From assembly GCA_021777225.1 (NCBI GenBank), contig JAJYDQ010000002.1, positions 42,001-106,000 of the forward strand: a DNA stretch of 64,000 nucleotides, in the 5' to 3' direction. This document shows, piece by piece, positions 20,501 to 28,685 of the stretch. Within the stretch, counting starts at the first letter, position 1, and the number at the start of each line of letters is the position of its first letter. Under the pieces are notes generated by a model that saw only the letters and a list, made by a program, of their open reading frames with translations, was not told where the DNA came from and did not search any database. A program made the translations under genes and the position numbers. This stretch comes from Deltaproteobacteria bacterium (GTDB taxonomy: Bacteria; Desulfobacterota; Desulfomonilia; Desulfomonilales; Desulfomonilaceae).

Positions 20501-20660
20501 CCAGGTGTTCAAACTCTTGACCAGAAACACGCTTGAAGAAAAAATTGATCAGATCATTTCCCGTAAGAAGCGTCTTATGGAGTCTGTCGTGAAACAGGAC
20601 GACAAATCTATCCTCAAACATTTTTCACGGGAAGACCTTATAGAACTCATTTCTTTCTAG
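17568..20660 (+). CDS. SWIM zinc-finger SNF2-family helicase-like ATPase
   Basis: 1030-residue Swi2/Snf2-type DNA translocase. An N-terminal SWIM-like zinc finger (about residues 83-100; SCGCF followed by CHH) precedes a long middle region, then the ATPase core: motif I DDMGLGKTHQ (about 587), motif II LDEVQSIKNK (DEVQ rather than DEAH, about 687), motif III LTGTPIENS, a second RecA domain with VVVFSQYVKMLELI, and motif VI ATDRVHRIGQTRG (about 965). Such proteins are common single bacterial genes; their exact role in chromatin or RNA polymerase handling is mostly not known. GTG start with GGAG upstream. It stands alone between the divergent exporter and murA. Confidence 0.93.
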   Translation: MFGKVIDFQKKASEAGRRIELPSEITTQFNSEVLNQGLRLAEASRITHINFGREAYFAVVSDQYGKLFNVHIMLDPETKVLSKASCGCFRSSTRTYCHHIVSLVRYVLRPDPQTGSLRSLGDDFQDSFWNEIGWFGFKNFGDSTLGFNAQVNHGGEGIRITFCDRNRREILAFMPGERLVEEFLHEFYDIIRRDIDGTVFRRMYGRKLKDPNVPSLRRRPWRYSDDELEINRKGLKSVRQHMEDSMWHTIAKVGFLVSGRDGGAFNFRFLEFKEELIVEAIDENDSPILRFVPPRSMIGAVISRAEKKDVIGSDLFINPQPLQTGYKIELNDSSDLEVIPVVENPDEDTSLEDRYLDRTELEHQLFGTYYLFPNLGFYKISSAPSGLPTDYFSPQKKITISSEKIGDFLNLCGTVLRSEPAIIVDESLLNRETLTSYDTLAVNHQTVSPDEVTINIDYKYEDFSISLSDIMEARSQNRRYIVRGSKWIDIQRPEFAWLDGLETRKQVSNLISLSRSEYLRFLALNDRVEKKYPSARIRELAENLEALKPPTRVPSISAMKGKLRSYQKNGYGWLWFLYQNRFSGLLCDDMGLGKTHQIMGLMTGILSKFVEAQGDVRFLVVCPTTVLNHWLDKVMEYAPFLGPYIYHGTDRLFESAFKDHNLIITSYGIALRDREMLAEYRFELMVLDEVQSIKNKSTKTYAAIRSLQAACIIGLTGTPIENSITELKSLFDITLPGYLLSDSSFESHFRVPIEEFSDREAKEKLTKLIRPFTLRRKKEQVLKELPPKIEDIRRCNLSESQVRFYRDVIENQGRDLVQQLKDPDTKVPYMHIFAVLNYLKQICDHPILLEKQGTDYTKYSSGKWDLFIELLDESLRSGQKVVVFSQYVKMLELIEVYLRDIGIEFATIKGSTRKRAEEIKRFNTDRDCMVFSGSLRASGLGIDLTGASVVIHYDRWWNAAREEQATDRVHRIGQTRGVQVFKLLTRNTLEEKIDQIISRKKRLMESVVKQDDKSILKHFSREDLIELISF

Positions 20661-20814
20661 CTCAATCCTACCAAATTTAACTCGTGTTGCGGCTCATGTT
20701 CGAAAATGTTATACAGCCTCTTGTACAAAAAGCGGACCTGCGAACTTTCGCCATTTTTCTCCGGAGATCGAGGCCGAGAGCGTAGGCCTTTAAAGCAGCC
20801 CAAGGATACATAAA

Positions 20815-22080
20815 ATGGAAAAGATGGTGATAAGAGGAGGCCAGTCACTTCGAGGAACAGTAGAAGTCAGTGGGGCCAAGAATGCGGCTCTGCCTCTGAT
20901 GGCCGCCGCTATATTGACGACAGATGAGATGACATATCACCGAGTGCCTGCTCTCAAGGACATTAAGACTACCAAACAACTTTTGCTCCAGTTAGGTGTA
21001 CAACTTGACGATTTCACTTCCGGCGCGCTCCGGATTAAAGCTCGTGAAATTACGGACCACACGGCGCCCTATGAACTCGTAAAGACGATGAGGGCCTCTG
21101 TCCTTTGTCTGGGCCCTCTTATGGCCAGAGAAGGTCGAGCTGATGTCAGTTTGCCCGGTGGTTGCGCAATTGGCGCTCGCCCGATTGATCAGCATTTAAA
21201 AGGGCTGGAAGCTATGGGAGTCCGAATAGAGCTTGAAAACGGTTACATCCGGGCAAGGTCTAAAGGTCTGCGTGGAGTTGATTTCAAATTTGACCTGAAC
21301 ACGGTTACAGGCACCGAAAACCTTCTAATGGCCGCGACACTTGCCAAAGGTGTCACGATTCTACAAAACTGCGCCATTGAGCCTGAGGTGTCCGAGCTTG
21401 CCCATGTTCTCAACAGAATGGGGGCGAAGATCCATGGAGCAGGAACGGACGTCATAACAATCGAAGGAGTGGAAAAACTCAACGGGATTGTTCATGAAAT
21501 TATGCCGGATCGGATTGAGGCCGGTACCTTCCTGATTGCTGGAGCCATTACTGGCGGCGATGTAACCGTTCAGGGGTGTAGAGCGGAACACATTTGTTCA
21601 TTACTGGAGAAACTTGATGAAGCTGGTTTAAAGGTTGAAACTGGACCAGATTACGTCCGTCTTTGTTCAAACGGCGGGATTTGGAGCAGAGATGTTGAAA
21701 CCAATCCATACCCTGGGTTTGCCACTGACTTCCAGGCGCAATACATGGCGTTGATGTGTCTGGGAAACTCGACGTGCTCGATTTCTGAACAAGTATTCGA
21801 AAATCGTTTCATGCATGTTCAGGAGTTGGTTCGTATGGGGGCAAATATACGAATTTCCGGCCGGTTTGCTAATGTGCGTGGTGTTCCCAAATTGTCAGGC
21901 GCTCATGTGCAGGCTACCGATCTGAGGGCCAGCGCTTCTCTGATCCTCGCAGGCCTTGCTGCTCATGGGGTTACTGAAGTGCACAGGGTTTACCATCTCG
22001 ATCGGGGTTATGAAAGAATTGAAGAAAAGCTGTCCGGTCTTGGAGCAAACATAAAAAGAGCCAAGGACGACATGGTTTGA
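20815..22080 (+). CDS. murA: UDP-N-acetylglucosamine 1-carboxyvinyltransferase
   Basis: First committed step of peptidoglycan synthesis: transfer of enolpyruvate from PEP to UDP-GlcNAc, in the cytoplasm. 421 residues, the normal length. The N-terminal [10 protein letters not shown] contains the conserved Lys22; the catalytic Cys is Cys117 in [12 protein letters not shown], so the enzyme should be fosfomycin-sensitive. The C-terminal [11 protein letters not shown] loop is also typical. ATG at 20815 with AAGGA eight bases upstream. hisB follows 12 bases after the stop, so the genes are probably co-transcribed. Confidence 0.97.
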   Translation: MEKMVIRGGQSLRGTVEVSGAKNAALPLMAAAILTTDEMTYHRVPALKDIKTTKQLLLQLGVQLDDFTSGALRIKAREITDHTAPYELVKTMRASVLCLGPLMAREGRADVSLPGGCAIGARPIDQHLKGLEAMGVRIELENGYIRARSKGLRGVDFKFDLNTVTGTENLLMAATLAKGVTILQNCAIEPEVSELAHVLNRMGAKIHGAGTDVITIEGVEKLNGIVHEIMPDRIEAGTFLIAGAITGGDVTVQGCRAEHICSLLEKLDEAGLKVETGPDYVRLCSNGGIWSRDVETNPYPGFATDFQAQYMALMCLGNSTCSISEQVFENRFMHVQELVRMGANIRISGRFANVRGVPKLSGAHVQATDLRASASLILAGLAAHGVTEVHRVYHLDRGYERIEEKLSGLGANIKRAKDDMV

Positions 22081-22092
22081 AAGGTATTGACG

Positions 22093-22680
22093 ATGCGCAT
22101 TTCCGAGATATCTAGAAAGACGTCCGAAACTGATATTCGACTTAAGTTGAATATTGACGGTCAAGGAATTGGTTCAATCGAAACCGGTATAGGTTTCTTC
22201 AATCACATGTTGAATCTGTTCACTCGCCATAGCGCGTTTGACCTGGAACTCAACGCTGTCGGTGACTTACATGTTGATTTTCATCACACGGTTGAAGATG
22301 TTGGGTTATGTTTGGGCACAGCGTTTCGACAGGCTGTTGGGGACAAACGTGGCATAAGGCGGTACGGTTTCTCTTCACTACCAATGGATGAGACCCTGGT
22401 AAATGTTTCTATCGATGTGTCGGGACGACCCCACTTGAACTTGATTAATCCAATGGAAAACAGGACTGTTGGTGATTTTCCTCTGGATCTCTTGAAGGTT
22501 TTTTTTCAGGCGTTTTCCGATCGAGGTGGAATTACTGCTCACACCATTCTGATAACAGGATCTAATCCTCATCATGCCGCTGAGGCTATGTTTAAAGGAT
22601 TTGCACGAGCATTGCGCGAAGCAGTGGAGAAAGACTCCCGTGTTCAAGGTGTCCCATCAACAAAGGGTTCACTTGACTGA
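22093..22680 (+). CDS. hisB: Imidazoleglycerol-phosphate dehydratase
   Basis: Sixth step of histidine biosynthesis: dehydration of imidazole-glycerol phosphate. 195 residues, a monofunctional IGPD without the phosphatase domain found in enterobacteria. Metal-binding motifs FFNHML, DLHVDFHHTVEDVG and the second HHAAEAMFKGFARAL are all present. The ATG at 22093 is preferred over a TTG two codons earlier because the AAGG just after the murA stop is correctly spaced for it. hisH follows 20 bp later; the other his genes are not in the window. Confidence 0.97.
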   Translation: MRISEISRKTSETDIRLKLNIDGQGIGSIETGIGFFNHMLNLFTRHSAFDLELNAVGDLHVDFHHTVEDVGLCLGTAFRQAVGDKRGIRRYGFSSLPMDETLVNVSIDVSGRPHLNLINPMENRTVGDFPLDLLKVFFQAFSDRGGITAHTILITGSNPHHAAEAMFKGFARALREAVEKDSRVQGVPSTKGSLD

Positions 22681-22700
22681 ATGTATGGCATGAGGCTGGT

Positions 22701-23306
22701 ATGATTGTAATTGTTGATTATGGCATGGGCAATTTGCGGAGTGTCCAAAAAGGGTTTGAGAGGATTGGATCCGAAGCCTTGGTGTCTCGCGACATTAGGG
22801 ATATTAATTCTGCGACTAAACTCGTTTTACCAGGTGTTGGAGCATTTCCGGAATGTATGAAAAACCTGACGAAATTTGGTTTAGTAGAGTCAATTCTTGA
22901 TTTTTTGAAATCGAATAGACCATTTCTTGGTATTTGTCTGGGATTACAACTATTGTTCGATGAGTCTGAAGAATTCGGCTTAAATAGGGGGCTAGAAGTA
23001 ATACATGGTAAGGTTAAGGCATTCGACCGGGAGATAGGCCTCAAGATTCCTCACATGGGCTGGAATCAGGTAATTTTCAAGAAGGACATTGCCATCTTTG
23101 ACGGCATAGACAATGAGTCCTATTTTTATTTTGTACACTCGTACTATGTTGAACCAGAGCAGGAATCTGATACTGCCGCTCAAACTGATTACGGTATCAC
23201 TTTTACGAGCGCGATAGCGCGAGGTAATGTTTTTGCGCTTCAGTTCCACCCTGAAAAAAGCCAAAAAAATGGGCTAAAGATTTTAGAAAATTTTTCCAAA
23301 CTCTAA
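22701..23306 (+). CDS. hisH: Imidazole glycerol phosphate synthase, glutaminase subunit
   Basis: Class I glutamine amidotransferase that feeds ammonia to HisF. 201 residues. Nucleophile Cys79 in GICLGLQLLF, oxyanion region VDYGMGNLRSV and GVGAFPECM, and the His-Glu pair in FHPEKSQ near the end. GAGG lies six bases before the ATG. The partner hisF is not in the window; the next gene downstream is an unrelated SGNH protein. Confidence 0.97.
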   Translation: MIVIVDYGMGNLRSVQKGFERIGSEALVSRDIRDINSATKLVLPGVGAFPECMKNLTKFGLVESILDFLKSNRPFLGICLGLQLLFDESEEFGLNRGLEVIHGKVKAFDREIGLKIPHMGWNQVIFKKDIAIFDGIDNESYFYFVHSYYVEPEQESDTAAQTDYGITFTSAIARGNVFALQFHPEKSQKNGLKILENFSKL

Positions 23307-23323
23307 GATCAAAGAAATCATAC

Positions 23324-24469
23324 ATGTCGTCCAAAGTTGTGTCTCGTATTTATGTAGCAGTATCTGTTATCTTTTTTAACTCGTTTCTTCTTTTTTTGAT
23401 GATCAACTTCGGCTTCTCAGGCCTAAGTGACTTAAAGAAGTATTATCGAAAAAAAAGTCGACCACCGGATTCCACCTACAGTTTTAAGGCCGATAACCCA
23501 GCACTTAGAAAAGTATACCCAGGCTTAAGCCAACCTGAAATCGCTCAGTTAATTAGAGAGAATCGCTCGGTCGCTCAGGGCTATGAGCCTTATGTCCAGT
23601 TCAAGGAGCTTCCATTTCACGGAAAGTATGTAAATGCTGATCCTCGAGGATTCAGGTCTATAGACAGTCAGGAAAAATGGCCACTAGACAAGAATTGTTA
23701 CAACATTTTTGTTTTCGGAGGTTCCACGGCATTTGGCTATGGTGTAGCGGATAAAGAAACCATTGCGGGTTGTCTAAAACAAATCCTGAAAGAATCATTC
23801 AACGAGGCTATTGAAGTATACAACTTCGGCAGGTGTAGTTACTTTTCGGGTCAGGAGAGTATCCTGCTTCAACAGCTCATCATAAACGGAAATGTACCAA
23901 ATGTGGCGATATTCATAGACGGCTTAAACGATTTTGCTCACTACACTGGTCAACCGGGCTTCACGAAAGATTTAAGGAAGTTTATGGATGAAGGGGATAA
24001 GCCGACTTGGAAAAAGATGGTTGGAGAATTGCCAGTAACGAAATTTTTTTTGAAAAACAGAGAGTCAAAATCTGAAAAAGAAAAAGCGCCCACTACGGAA
24101 GTAATTTCTAACGTAATTTCTAGATACAAAACCACCAAGGATATTATAGAAGCCATCTGCGAAAAATTTGGTATCAAAACTTTGTTTGTTTGGCAACCGG
24201 TACCAGTGTTCAAATATAATCAAGATTACAACATCTTTAATAAATTCGACTATAACGGTTTTATGCCTTATCTAGAATTGGGATATGAAACTATGGCCAT
24301 GGATTACAGAGACGGGGAGTTTGGGAATGATTTTATATGGTTAGCCGACATGCAAGAGAATCTCAAAGAGCCTCTTTACGTTGACGCACTTCACTACAGC
24401 GCTAAGATGAGTAGATTAATTGCGGATCAGATCTCAATTGCCCTGTTACACAAAAAGATCTTTCCTTAG
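23324..24469 (+). CDS. Membrane-anchored SGNH/GDSL-hydrolase-like protein (paralogue A)
   Basis: 381 residues: one N-terminal membrane anchor (about 8-30) and an extracytoplasmic domain. SGNH features are the nucleophile block FVFGGSTAFGYG, FIDGLNDF (block with Asn) and the C-terminal Asp-x2-His in VDALHYS. It is a clear paralogue of the protein at 27421-28638: both share a YSFK stretch after the anchor, VYNFGR, ADMQENL and the DA-x-HYS ending. The two copies flank a radical SAM gene and an FAD oxidoreductase gene on the same strand. Probably an esterase or acyl/acetyl transferase acting on a surface glycan or lipid; substrate unknown. Start ATG only weakly supported by a Shine-Dalgarno. Confidence 0.75.
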   Translation: MSSKVVSRIYVAVSVIFFNSFLLFLMINFGFSGLSDLKKYYRKKSRPPDSTYSFKADNPALRKVYPGLSQPEIAQLIRENRSVAQGYEPYVQFKELPFHGKYVNADPRGFRSIDSQEKWPLDKNCYNIFVFGGSTAFGYGVADKETIAGCLKQILKESFNEAIEVYNFGRCSYFSGQESILLQQLIINGNVPNVAIFIDGLNDFAHYTGQPGFTKDLRKFMDEGDKPTWKKMVGELPVTKFFLKNRESKSEKEKAPTTEVISNVISRYKTTKDIIEAICEKFGIKTLFVWQPVPVFKYNQDYNIFNKFDYNGFMPYLELGYETMAMDYRDGEFGNDFIWLADMQENLKEPLYVDALHYSAKMSRLIADQISIALLHKKIFP

Positions 24470-24536
24470 GAAGACTCTCGAGTTAAATTGCGTATTTTTC
24501 TCCATCTTTGCCGGATGCGCTTATTAAGGAGCATTT

Positions 24537-25931
24537 TTGCGACTCGATTGTCTTTTGGTAGTTCCAGTCGGTAAATCACATTACGTTGTGCCGCCGGTAG
24601 GTCTTGGGTACCTGGCTACGGCATTGCGAGGCGCTGGTTTTAACAGCGTTGCGATCCTTGATTCGATCAAAGAGAATCTGGATGACTCAAAATTTGCAGA
24701 TCGGATCAAGACCATTGCTCCAAAAGTTGTCGGCTTTCAGGTATTCTCGTCCGACGTCTCTTCGGTAAAAATATGTATAAGAATCGTCAAAGAAATCGTC
24801 CCGGACTCTGTGGTAATTATTGGGGGGCCTCATGTCTCGGCGAGAGGGATACAAAGTTTAAGAGACTTTCCCGATGCGGACTTTGGTTTTCAGGGAGAGG
24901 CTGAAATCGGACTTCCTTTATTTGCTGGCCGTGTGTTGAAATCCAAGGAGACACTGTTTGAGAAAATTCCGGGACTGATTTATCGAGACAAGTCTGAAAT
25001 TAGGGCTACTGACCGAGTTTTTGTAGAAGATCTCGATTCTCTTGGATTCCCCGCCTGGGACTTGATGCTACCAAGTTCATATCCTGACGCTCCTCAAGGG
25101 GCCTTTTATAAAAAATTTCCAATAGCCCCAATAGCATCGTCTCGAGGGTGTCCTTACAGATGCGCATTTTGTGGGTCACCGGTAAACATGGGAAACAGGC
25201 TTCGTTTTCGAAGCCTTCAAAGCGTATTATCCGAAATGGAATTACTTTATGTGAAATATGGTGTTAAAGAATTCCATTTCATTGATGACATGTTCAATGC
25301 TTCAAAAAAAAGAGTGGTCGAATTTTGTCAAAAACTGGCCGAAAAGGGTTGGGATATCAGTTACACTTTCCCGAATGGCCTACGCCTTAACACACTTGAT
25401 AAAGAATCACTTACGTGGATGAAAAAGACAGGCGCTTATGCCTTTACAGTTGGTATAGAATCGGGATCCCAACGTATACTTGACGCAATGAACAAAAACC
25501 TGACACTCGAATTAATACGTGAGAAAATTGACCTGATCGCCGAAGTTGGCATTGAGCCTAGCGGTTTCTTCCTCATCGGTTTTCCGGGAGAAACTAAAGC
25601 GGATATGGAGAAAACGCTGGCTTTTGCTAAAAGCCTTCCATTGAAAAGGGCCCACTTTAGTAATTTTCTACCATTGCCGGGAACTGAGGCGACAACACGT
25701 TTAATTGAGTCCGGTGAAATCAGCGAGCTGAACTGGGAGGATCTTGCTTATTCTCATACGCCTTATTCTCCGCAGGGAATTACAAAAAAGGAACTTAAGG
25801 CTTTTCAGAGGCGGGCATTCTTGGAGTTCCACCTCAGACCAAGAATCTTGCTTAAAATGCTAGGTGAAATCAAAAGCTTTCATCACCTTAAATCTATACT
25901 TGTAAGGGCAAAAGACTATTTATTTTCGTGA
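24537..25931 (+). CDS. B12-binding-domain radical SAM enzyme
   Basis: 464 residues. The N-terminal third (1-150) is a Rossmann-like cobalamin-binding-type fold beginning LLVVPVGKSHYVVPPVGLGY, but the cobalamin-ligating DxHxxG is not obvious (DSIKEN at the expected place). The radical SAM core starts near residue 200 with RGCPYRCAFCGSP, supplying the three cysteines of the 4Fe-4S cluster, followed by EFHFIDDMFN and GIESGSQRIL. It belongs to the broad class B (BchE/HpnP-like) group; reactions include methylation and ring formation. TTG start, decided by AAGGAG five bases upstream. The reaction is unknown; location between SGNH paralogues and an FAD enzyme suggests modification of a lipid or glycan precursor. 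Confidence 0.88.
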   Translation: MRLDCLLVVPVGKSHYVVPPVGLGYLATALRGAGFNSVAILDSIKENLDDSKFADRIKTIAPKVVGFQVFSSDVSSVKICIRIVKEIVPDSVVIIGGPHVSARGIQSLRDFPDADFGFQGEAEIGLPLFAGRVLKSKETLFEKIPGLIYRDKSEIRATDRVFVEDLDSLGFPAWDLMLPSSYPDAPQGAFYKKFPIAPIASSRGCPYRCAFCGSPVNMGNRLRFRSLQSVLSEMELLYVKYGVKEFHFIDDMFNASKKRVVEFCQKLAEKGWDISYTFPNGLRLNTLDKESLTWMKKTGAYAFTVGIESGSQRILDAMNKNLTLELIREKIDLIAEVGIEPSGFFLIGFPGETKADMEKTLAFAKSLPLKRAHFSNFLPLPGTEATTRLIESGEISELNWEDLAYSHTPYSPQGITKKELKAFQRRAFLEFHLRPRILLKMLGEIKSFHHLKSILVRAKDYLFS

Positions 25932-25996
25932 GGAAGGTCTTTTTACTTATGGTCCCGTTGGAATGAAGATTCCAAAATCTTACAGTATTTCTGACC

Positions 25997-26037
25997 TGAA
26001 CTTGGGCTAATTGGACCTTGCAGATAGCTCAGGTTCA
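25997..26037. other. Long RNA hairpin between radical SAM and FAD genes
   Basis: Thirteen consecutive base pairs (two G-U) between 25997-26009 (TGAACTTGGGCTA) and 26025-26037 (TAGCTCAGGTTCA) with a 15-nt loop, inside a 158-bp gap. No U-run follows directly, so it is not a classic terminator; it could be an mRNA processing or stability element or an operator. Confidence 0.45.
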
Positions 26038-26089
26038 TTTCTGATATCTCAAAGCCAGAAGCAGTGAAACTGTCTTATTTTGCAAATGC

Positions 26090-27412
26090 TTGGATTACCC
26101 AGTGTGTAAGAAAGTTATAATAATCGGCGCAGGGATTACAGGGATTGCAGCTGCCCTGCGCCTTCTCGAGCAGGGCTACAGGGTAACTGTCGTAGATGCG
26201 TCCCCGGAAGTTGGAGGTTTGGCTGGATCGGTAATTTTGGATGGGGTTCCTATCGACAGATACTATCATTTTATATGTAGGGAAGATCGGGACCTGATAA
26301 AGTTCGTCAAAGAACTAGGTCTCGAGGACAAACTAAGCTGGCGAGAAGCGGCAACCAGTTGCTTCATAAATGGAAAGGTTTATCCATTCAACACCCCGGT
26401 GGATCTGCTCAAGTTTTACCCTACTCCTTTCTCGCAACGAGTGAGATTCGGAATTCATGTGGCCGCATCTCAGTTTCGCAAAAGTTGGCGCGGTCTTGAT
26501 AAAATAGCAGCCAAACCATGGTTGATTGGAAGAGTCGGAATGTTGGCTTACATGACCATTTGGGACCCATTGTTGAGAGTAAAATTCGGTGAATTCCATG
26601 AGCAAATTTCTGCTGCCTGGATTTGGCATAGAATTCATAGAGTTTCCCGATCGCGTTCCAGCCTTTTCGGCCTTAACAGTTACGGGTTTCTTGAACAGGG
26701 TTGTCATACTTTGGTGACAAGGATACTAGAGAAATTATCCGGGTCGGAAAAGTTCTCTTTAACCCTGAATAGGCGGGTCTCGAAGATTTTGATTGAACAG
26801 GGGAAAGCACGCGCAGTTCTGCTAGAAGACGGCGAAACCATTCAGGCTGATTCGATAATTTCGACCTGCGCAATACCTCATTTTCTCAAATTGGTTCCCT
26901 CTCTAGGGCTTTATGGCGCCAACTTGGCCTCAATAAAATATCTAAATGTAGTTTGTACAATTTTTGAACTCGACAGACCCTTTTCCAACAATTTCTGGCT
27001 AAATGTTAACGATCCACGAGTTTCTTTCAATGGAATCGTTGAGACTACCAATTTGAATCCCAGAGACGATCTCCAAGGTAAAAATCTGCTCTACATTCCC
27101 TATTACATGAATTCTGACAACCCAAGATGGGGCTGGATGGACGAAGCCTTTTTCAACGAGTATATTTCAGCGCTGAAGGTTATAAATCCTGAATTCAACG
27201 ACGACTGGATTGTAGGGCGCCACGTTTTCCGAGACGTTAATGCTCAGGCGGTTTGCCTTGCAGGATTTTCCGAAGTTATCCCCCCTATGCGAACCCCGAT
27301 ACATGGTCTATATATAACTGATTCAGCTCAATACTATCCGGAAGATCGGACTTTGAGCGCATCTGTTAGACTAGCGTCGAGCGTAGTTAAACTTTTAACT
27401 GGAGATCTGTAA
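26090..27412 (+). CDS. FAD-dependent amine-oxidase-like oxidoreductase
   Basis: About 440 residues. N-terminal dinucleotide-binding motif VIIIGAGITGIAAALRLLEQ, the acidic end of the second strand (VVDASPEVGG) and a C-terminal FAD-contact segment (GLYITDSAQYYPEDRTLS). This is the NAD(P)/FAD-binding amine-oxidase/protoporphyrinogen-oxidase-like superfamily. Members in glycan or lipid clusters include desaturases and mutases, and the DRYYHFI segment near residue 55 resembles those in polysaccharide loci. Start uncertain: TTG at 26090 or GTG at 26102, neither with a strong Shine-Dalgarno. The following SGNH gene begins nine bases after the stop, so they are likely one operon. Substrate unknown. 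Confidence 0.82.
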   Translation: MDYPVCKKVIIIGAGITGIAAALRLLEQGYRVTVVDASPEVGGLAGSVILDGVPIDRYYHFICREDRDLIKFVKELGLEDKLSWREAATSCFINGKVYPFNTPVDLLKFYPTPFSQRVRFGIHVAASQFRKSWRGLDKIAAKPWLIGRVGMLAYMTIWDPLLRVKFGEFHEQISAAWIWHRIHRVSRSRSSLFGLNSYGFLEQGCHTLVTRILEKLSGSEKFSLTLNRRVSKILIEQGKARAVLLEDGETIQADSIISTCAIPHFLKLVPSLGLYGANLASIKYLNVVCTIFELDRPFSNNFWLNVNDPRVSFNGIVETTNLNPRDDLQGKNLLYIPYYMNSDNPRWGWMDEAFFNEYISALKVINPEFNDDWIVGRHVFRDVNAQAVCLAGFSEVIPPMRTPIHGLYITDSAQYYPEDRTLSASVRLASSVVKLLTGDL

Positions 27413-27420
27413 ACAATGAA

Positions 27421-28638
27421 ATGTCATCACAACAGGTTGGAAATTTCATAATACCGAAAGGCGTCCCACAGATGAAATTTCGTAATATTGGCAAAAAAAT
27501 TATTTCTGGTTACGGCGTATTAGCCTTAATCGTTCTTAATTCTCTCATCGTATTTCTGATTTTGAATTTGATAGCTTCCGGCGTCATAGATTTTCGAGGA
27601 TATTTGCGAAAAGGAAGTCACGCTGCGAAGGGCCGCTATAGTTTTAAGAAATATGAAGACCCTGTAAAACAACTTTTCCCCAATCTTGATAAGGACGACA
27701 TTAACACGCTGTTGACGGAAATTAGGCATGTTTCTCAAATCTTTGACACTTATACTCAATTTAAGGAAAAACCTTTTGTTGGGAAATTCGTCAATGTAGA
27801 TATCCATGGTTTCAGGCCGATCAAAAAACAAGGACCATGGCCCCCAAATTCGGACTATACAAATATTTTTGTTTTTGGGGGTTCTACAACTTTCGGTTAT
27901 GGGGTTACAGACCATGAAACAATCCCGTCCTACCTTCAGGAAATATTAACATCGGGATATCAAGGAAAGATAAGGGTATACAATTTTGGACGAGGTGGAT
28001 ACATCTCAGTCCAGGAAAGAATTCTTTTCGAGAAATTGATTGAGGAAGGAATTGTTCCCAAGGTAGCTATATTTATAGATGGGTTAAATGATTTGGGATA
28101 CGGTGATGATGACCCGCCTCATACTAAAGAGTTGACAAGATTCATGGATCAGGGGGAAAAACCACCTTTCATAAATTGTGTAATGCAGATGCCCATATTT
28201 AAGCTAATCTTTGGCTATTCAAAGGATGTTGCGAAGAGTCACACACATGACCAGTCTGAAAGAATTGGTAAAGCCATACGACGTTATGAGGTCAATAGAG
28301 AAATAATCGAGTCAATTTCGAAAGGATTTGGAGTTAAGCCACTTTTCGTATGGCAGCCTATCCCCATTTACAAGTGTGACAAGAATTACAATTTGTTCGC
28401 TAATTTTGATTATGATGGTTATATGCCCTACCTAAGGGCAGGATACCAGGATATGACGAAACATGTCGCTAAACTCCAGTTTGGAGACAATTTTCTGTGG
28501 CTTGCGGATATGCAGGAAAATCTTCACAAGTCTCTCTATGCTGACGCTATCCATTACAGCCCATATTTATGCCACACAATAGCTCAGAAAATTGTGGACA
28601 ACCTCGAAGCTAGGAAAATAGTCACAAGGAGAGATTGA
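27421..28638 (+). CDS. Membrane-anchored SGNH/GDSL-hydrolase-like protein (paralogue B)
   Basis: 405 residues from this ATG; an internal ATG at 27472 would remove 17 residues and leave the anchor (VLALIVLNSLIVFLILNLIA) nearer the N-terminus. SGNH blocks FVFGGSTTFGYG, FIDGLNDLGYG and the C-terminal ADAIHYS, with VYNFGRGGY between. Close in plan and motif to the protein at 23324-24469. It is the last gene of the SGNH / radical SAM / FAD / SGNH cassette; the next gene is convergent. Extracytoplasmic esterase or acyltransferase activity is an inference. Confidence 0.75.
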   Translation: MSSQQVGNFIIPKGVPQMKFRNIGKKIISGYGVLALIVLNSLIVFLILNLIASGVIDFRGYLRKGSHAAKGRYSFKKYEDPVKQLFPNLDKDDINTLLTEIRHVSQIFDTYTQFKEKPFVGKFVNVDIHGFRPIKKQGPWPPNSDYTNIFVFGGSTTFGYGVTDHETIPSYLQEILTSGYQGKIRVYNFGRGGYISVQERILFEKLIEEGIVPKVAIFIDGLNDLGYGDDDPPHTKELTRFMDQGEKPPFINCVMQMPIFKLIFGYSKDVAKSHTHDQSERIGKAIRRYEVNREIIESISKGFGVKPLFVWQPIPIYKCDKNYNLFANFDYDGYMPYLRAGYQDMTKHVAKLQFGDNFLWLADMQENLHKSLYADAIHYSPYLCHTIAQKIVDNLEARKIVTRRD

Positions 28639-28685
28639 ATTTGGGGAAAATATGGTTCAGAGAGAATTTCTAAATGTCCTAAGCT

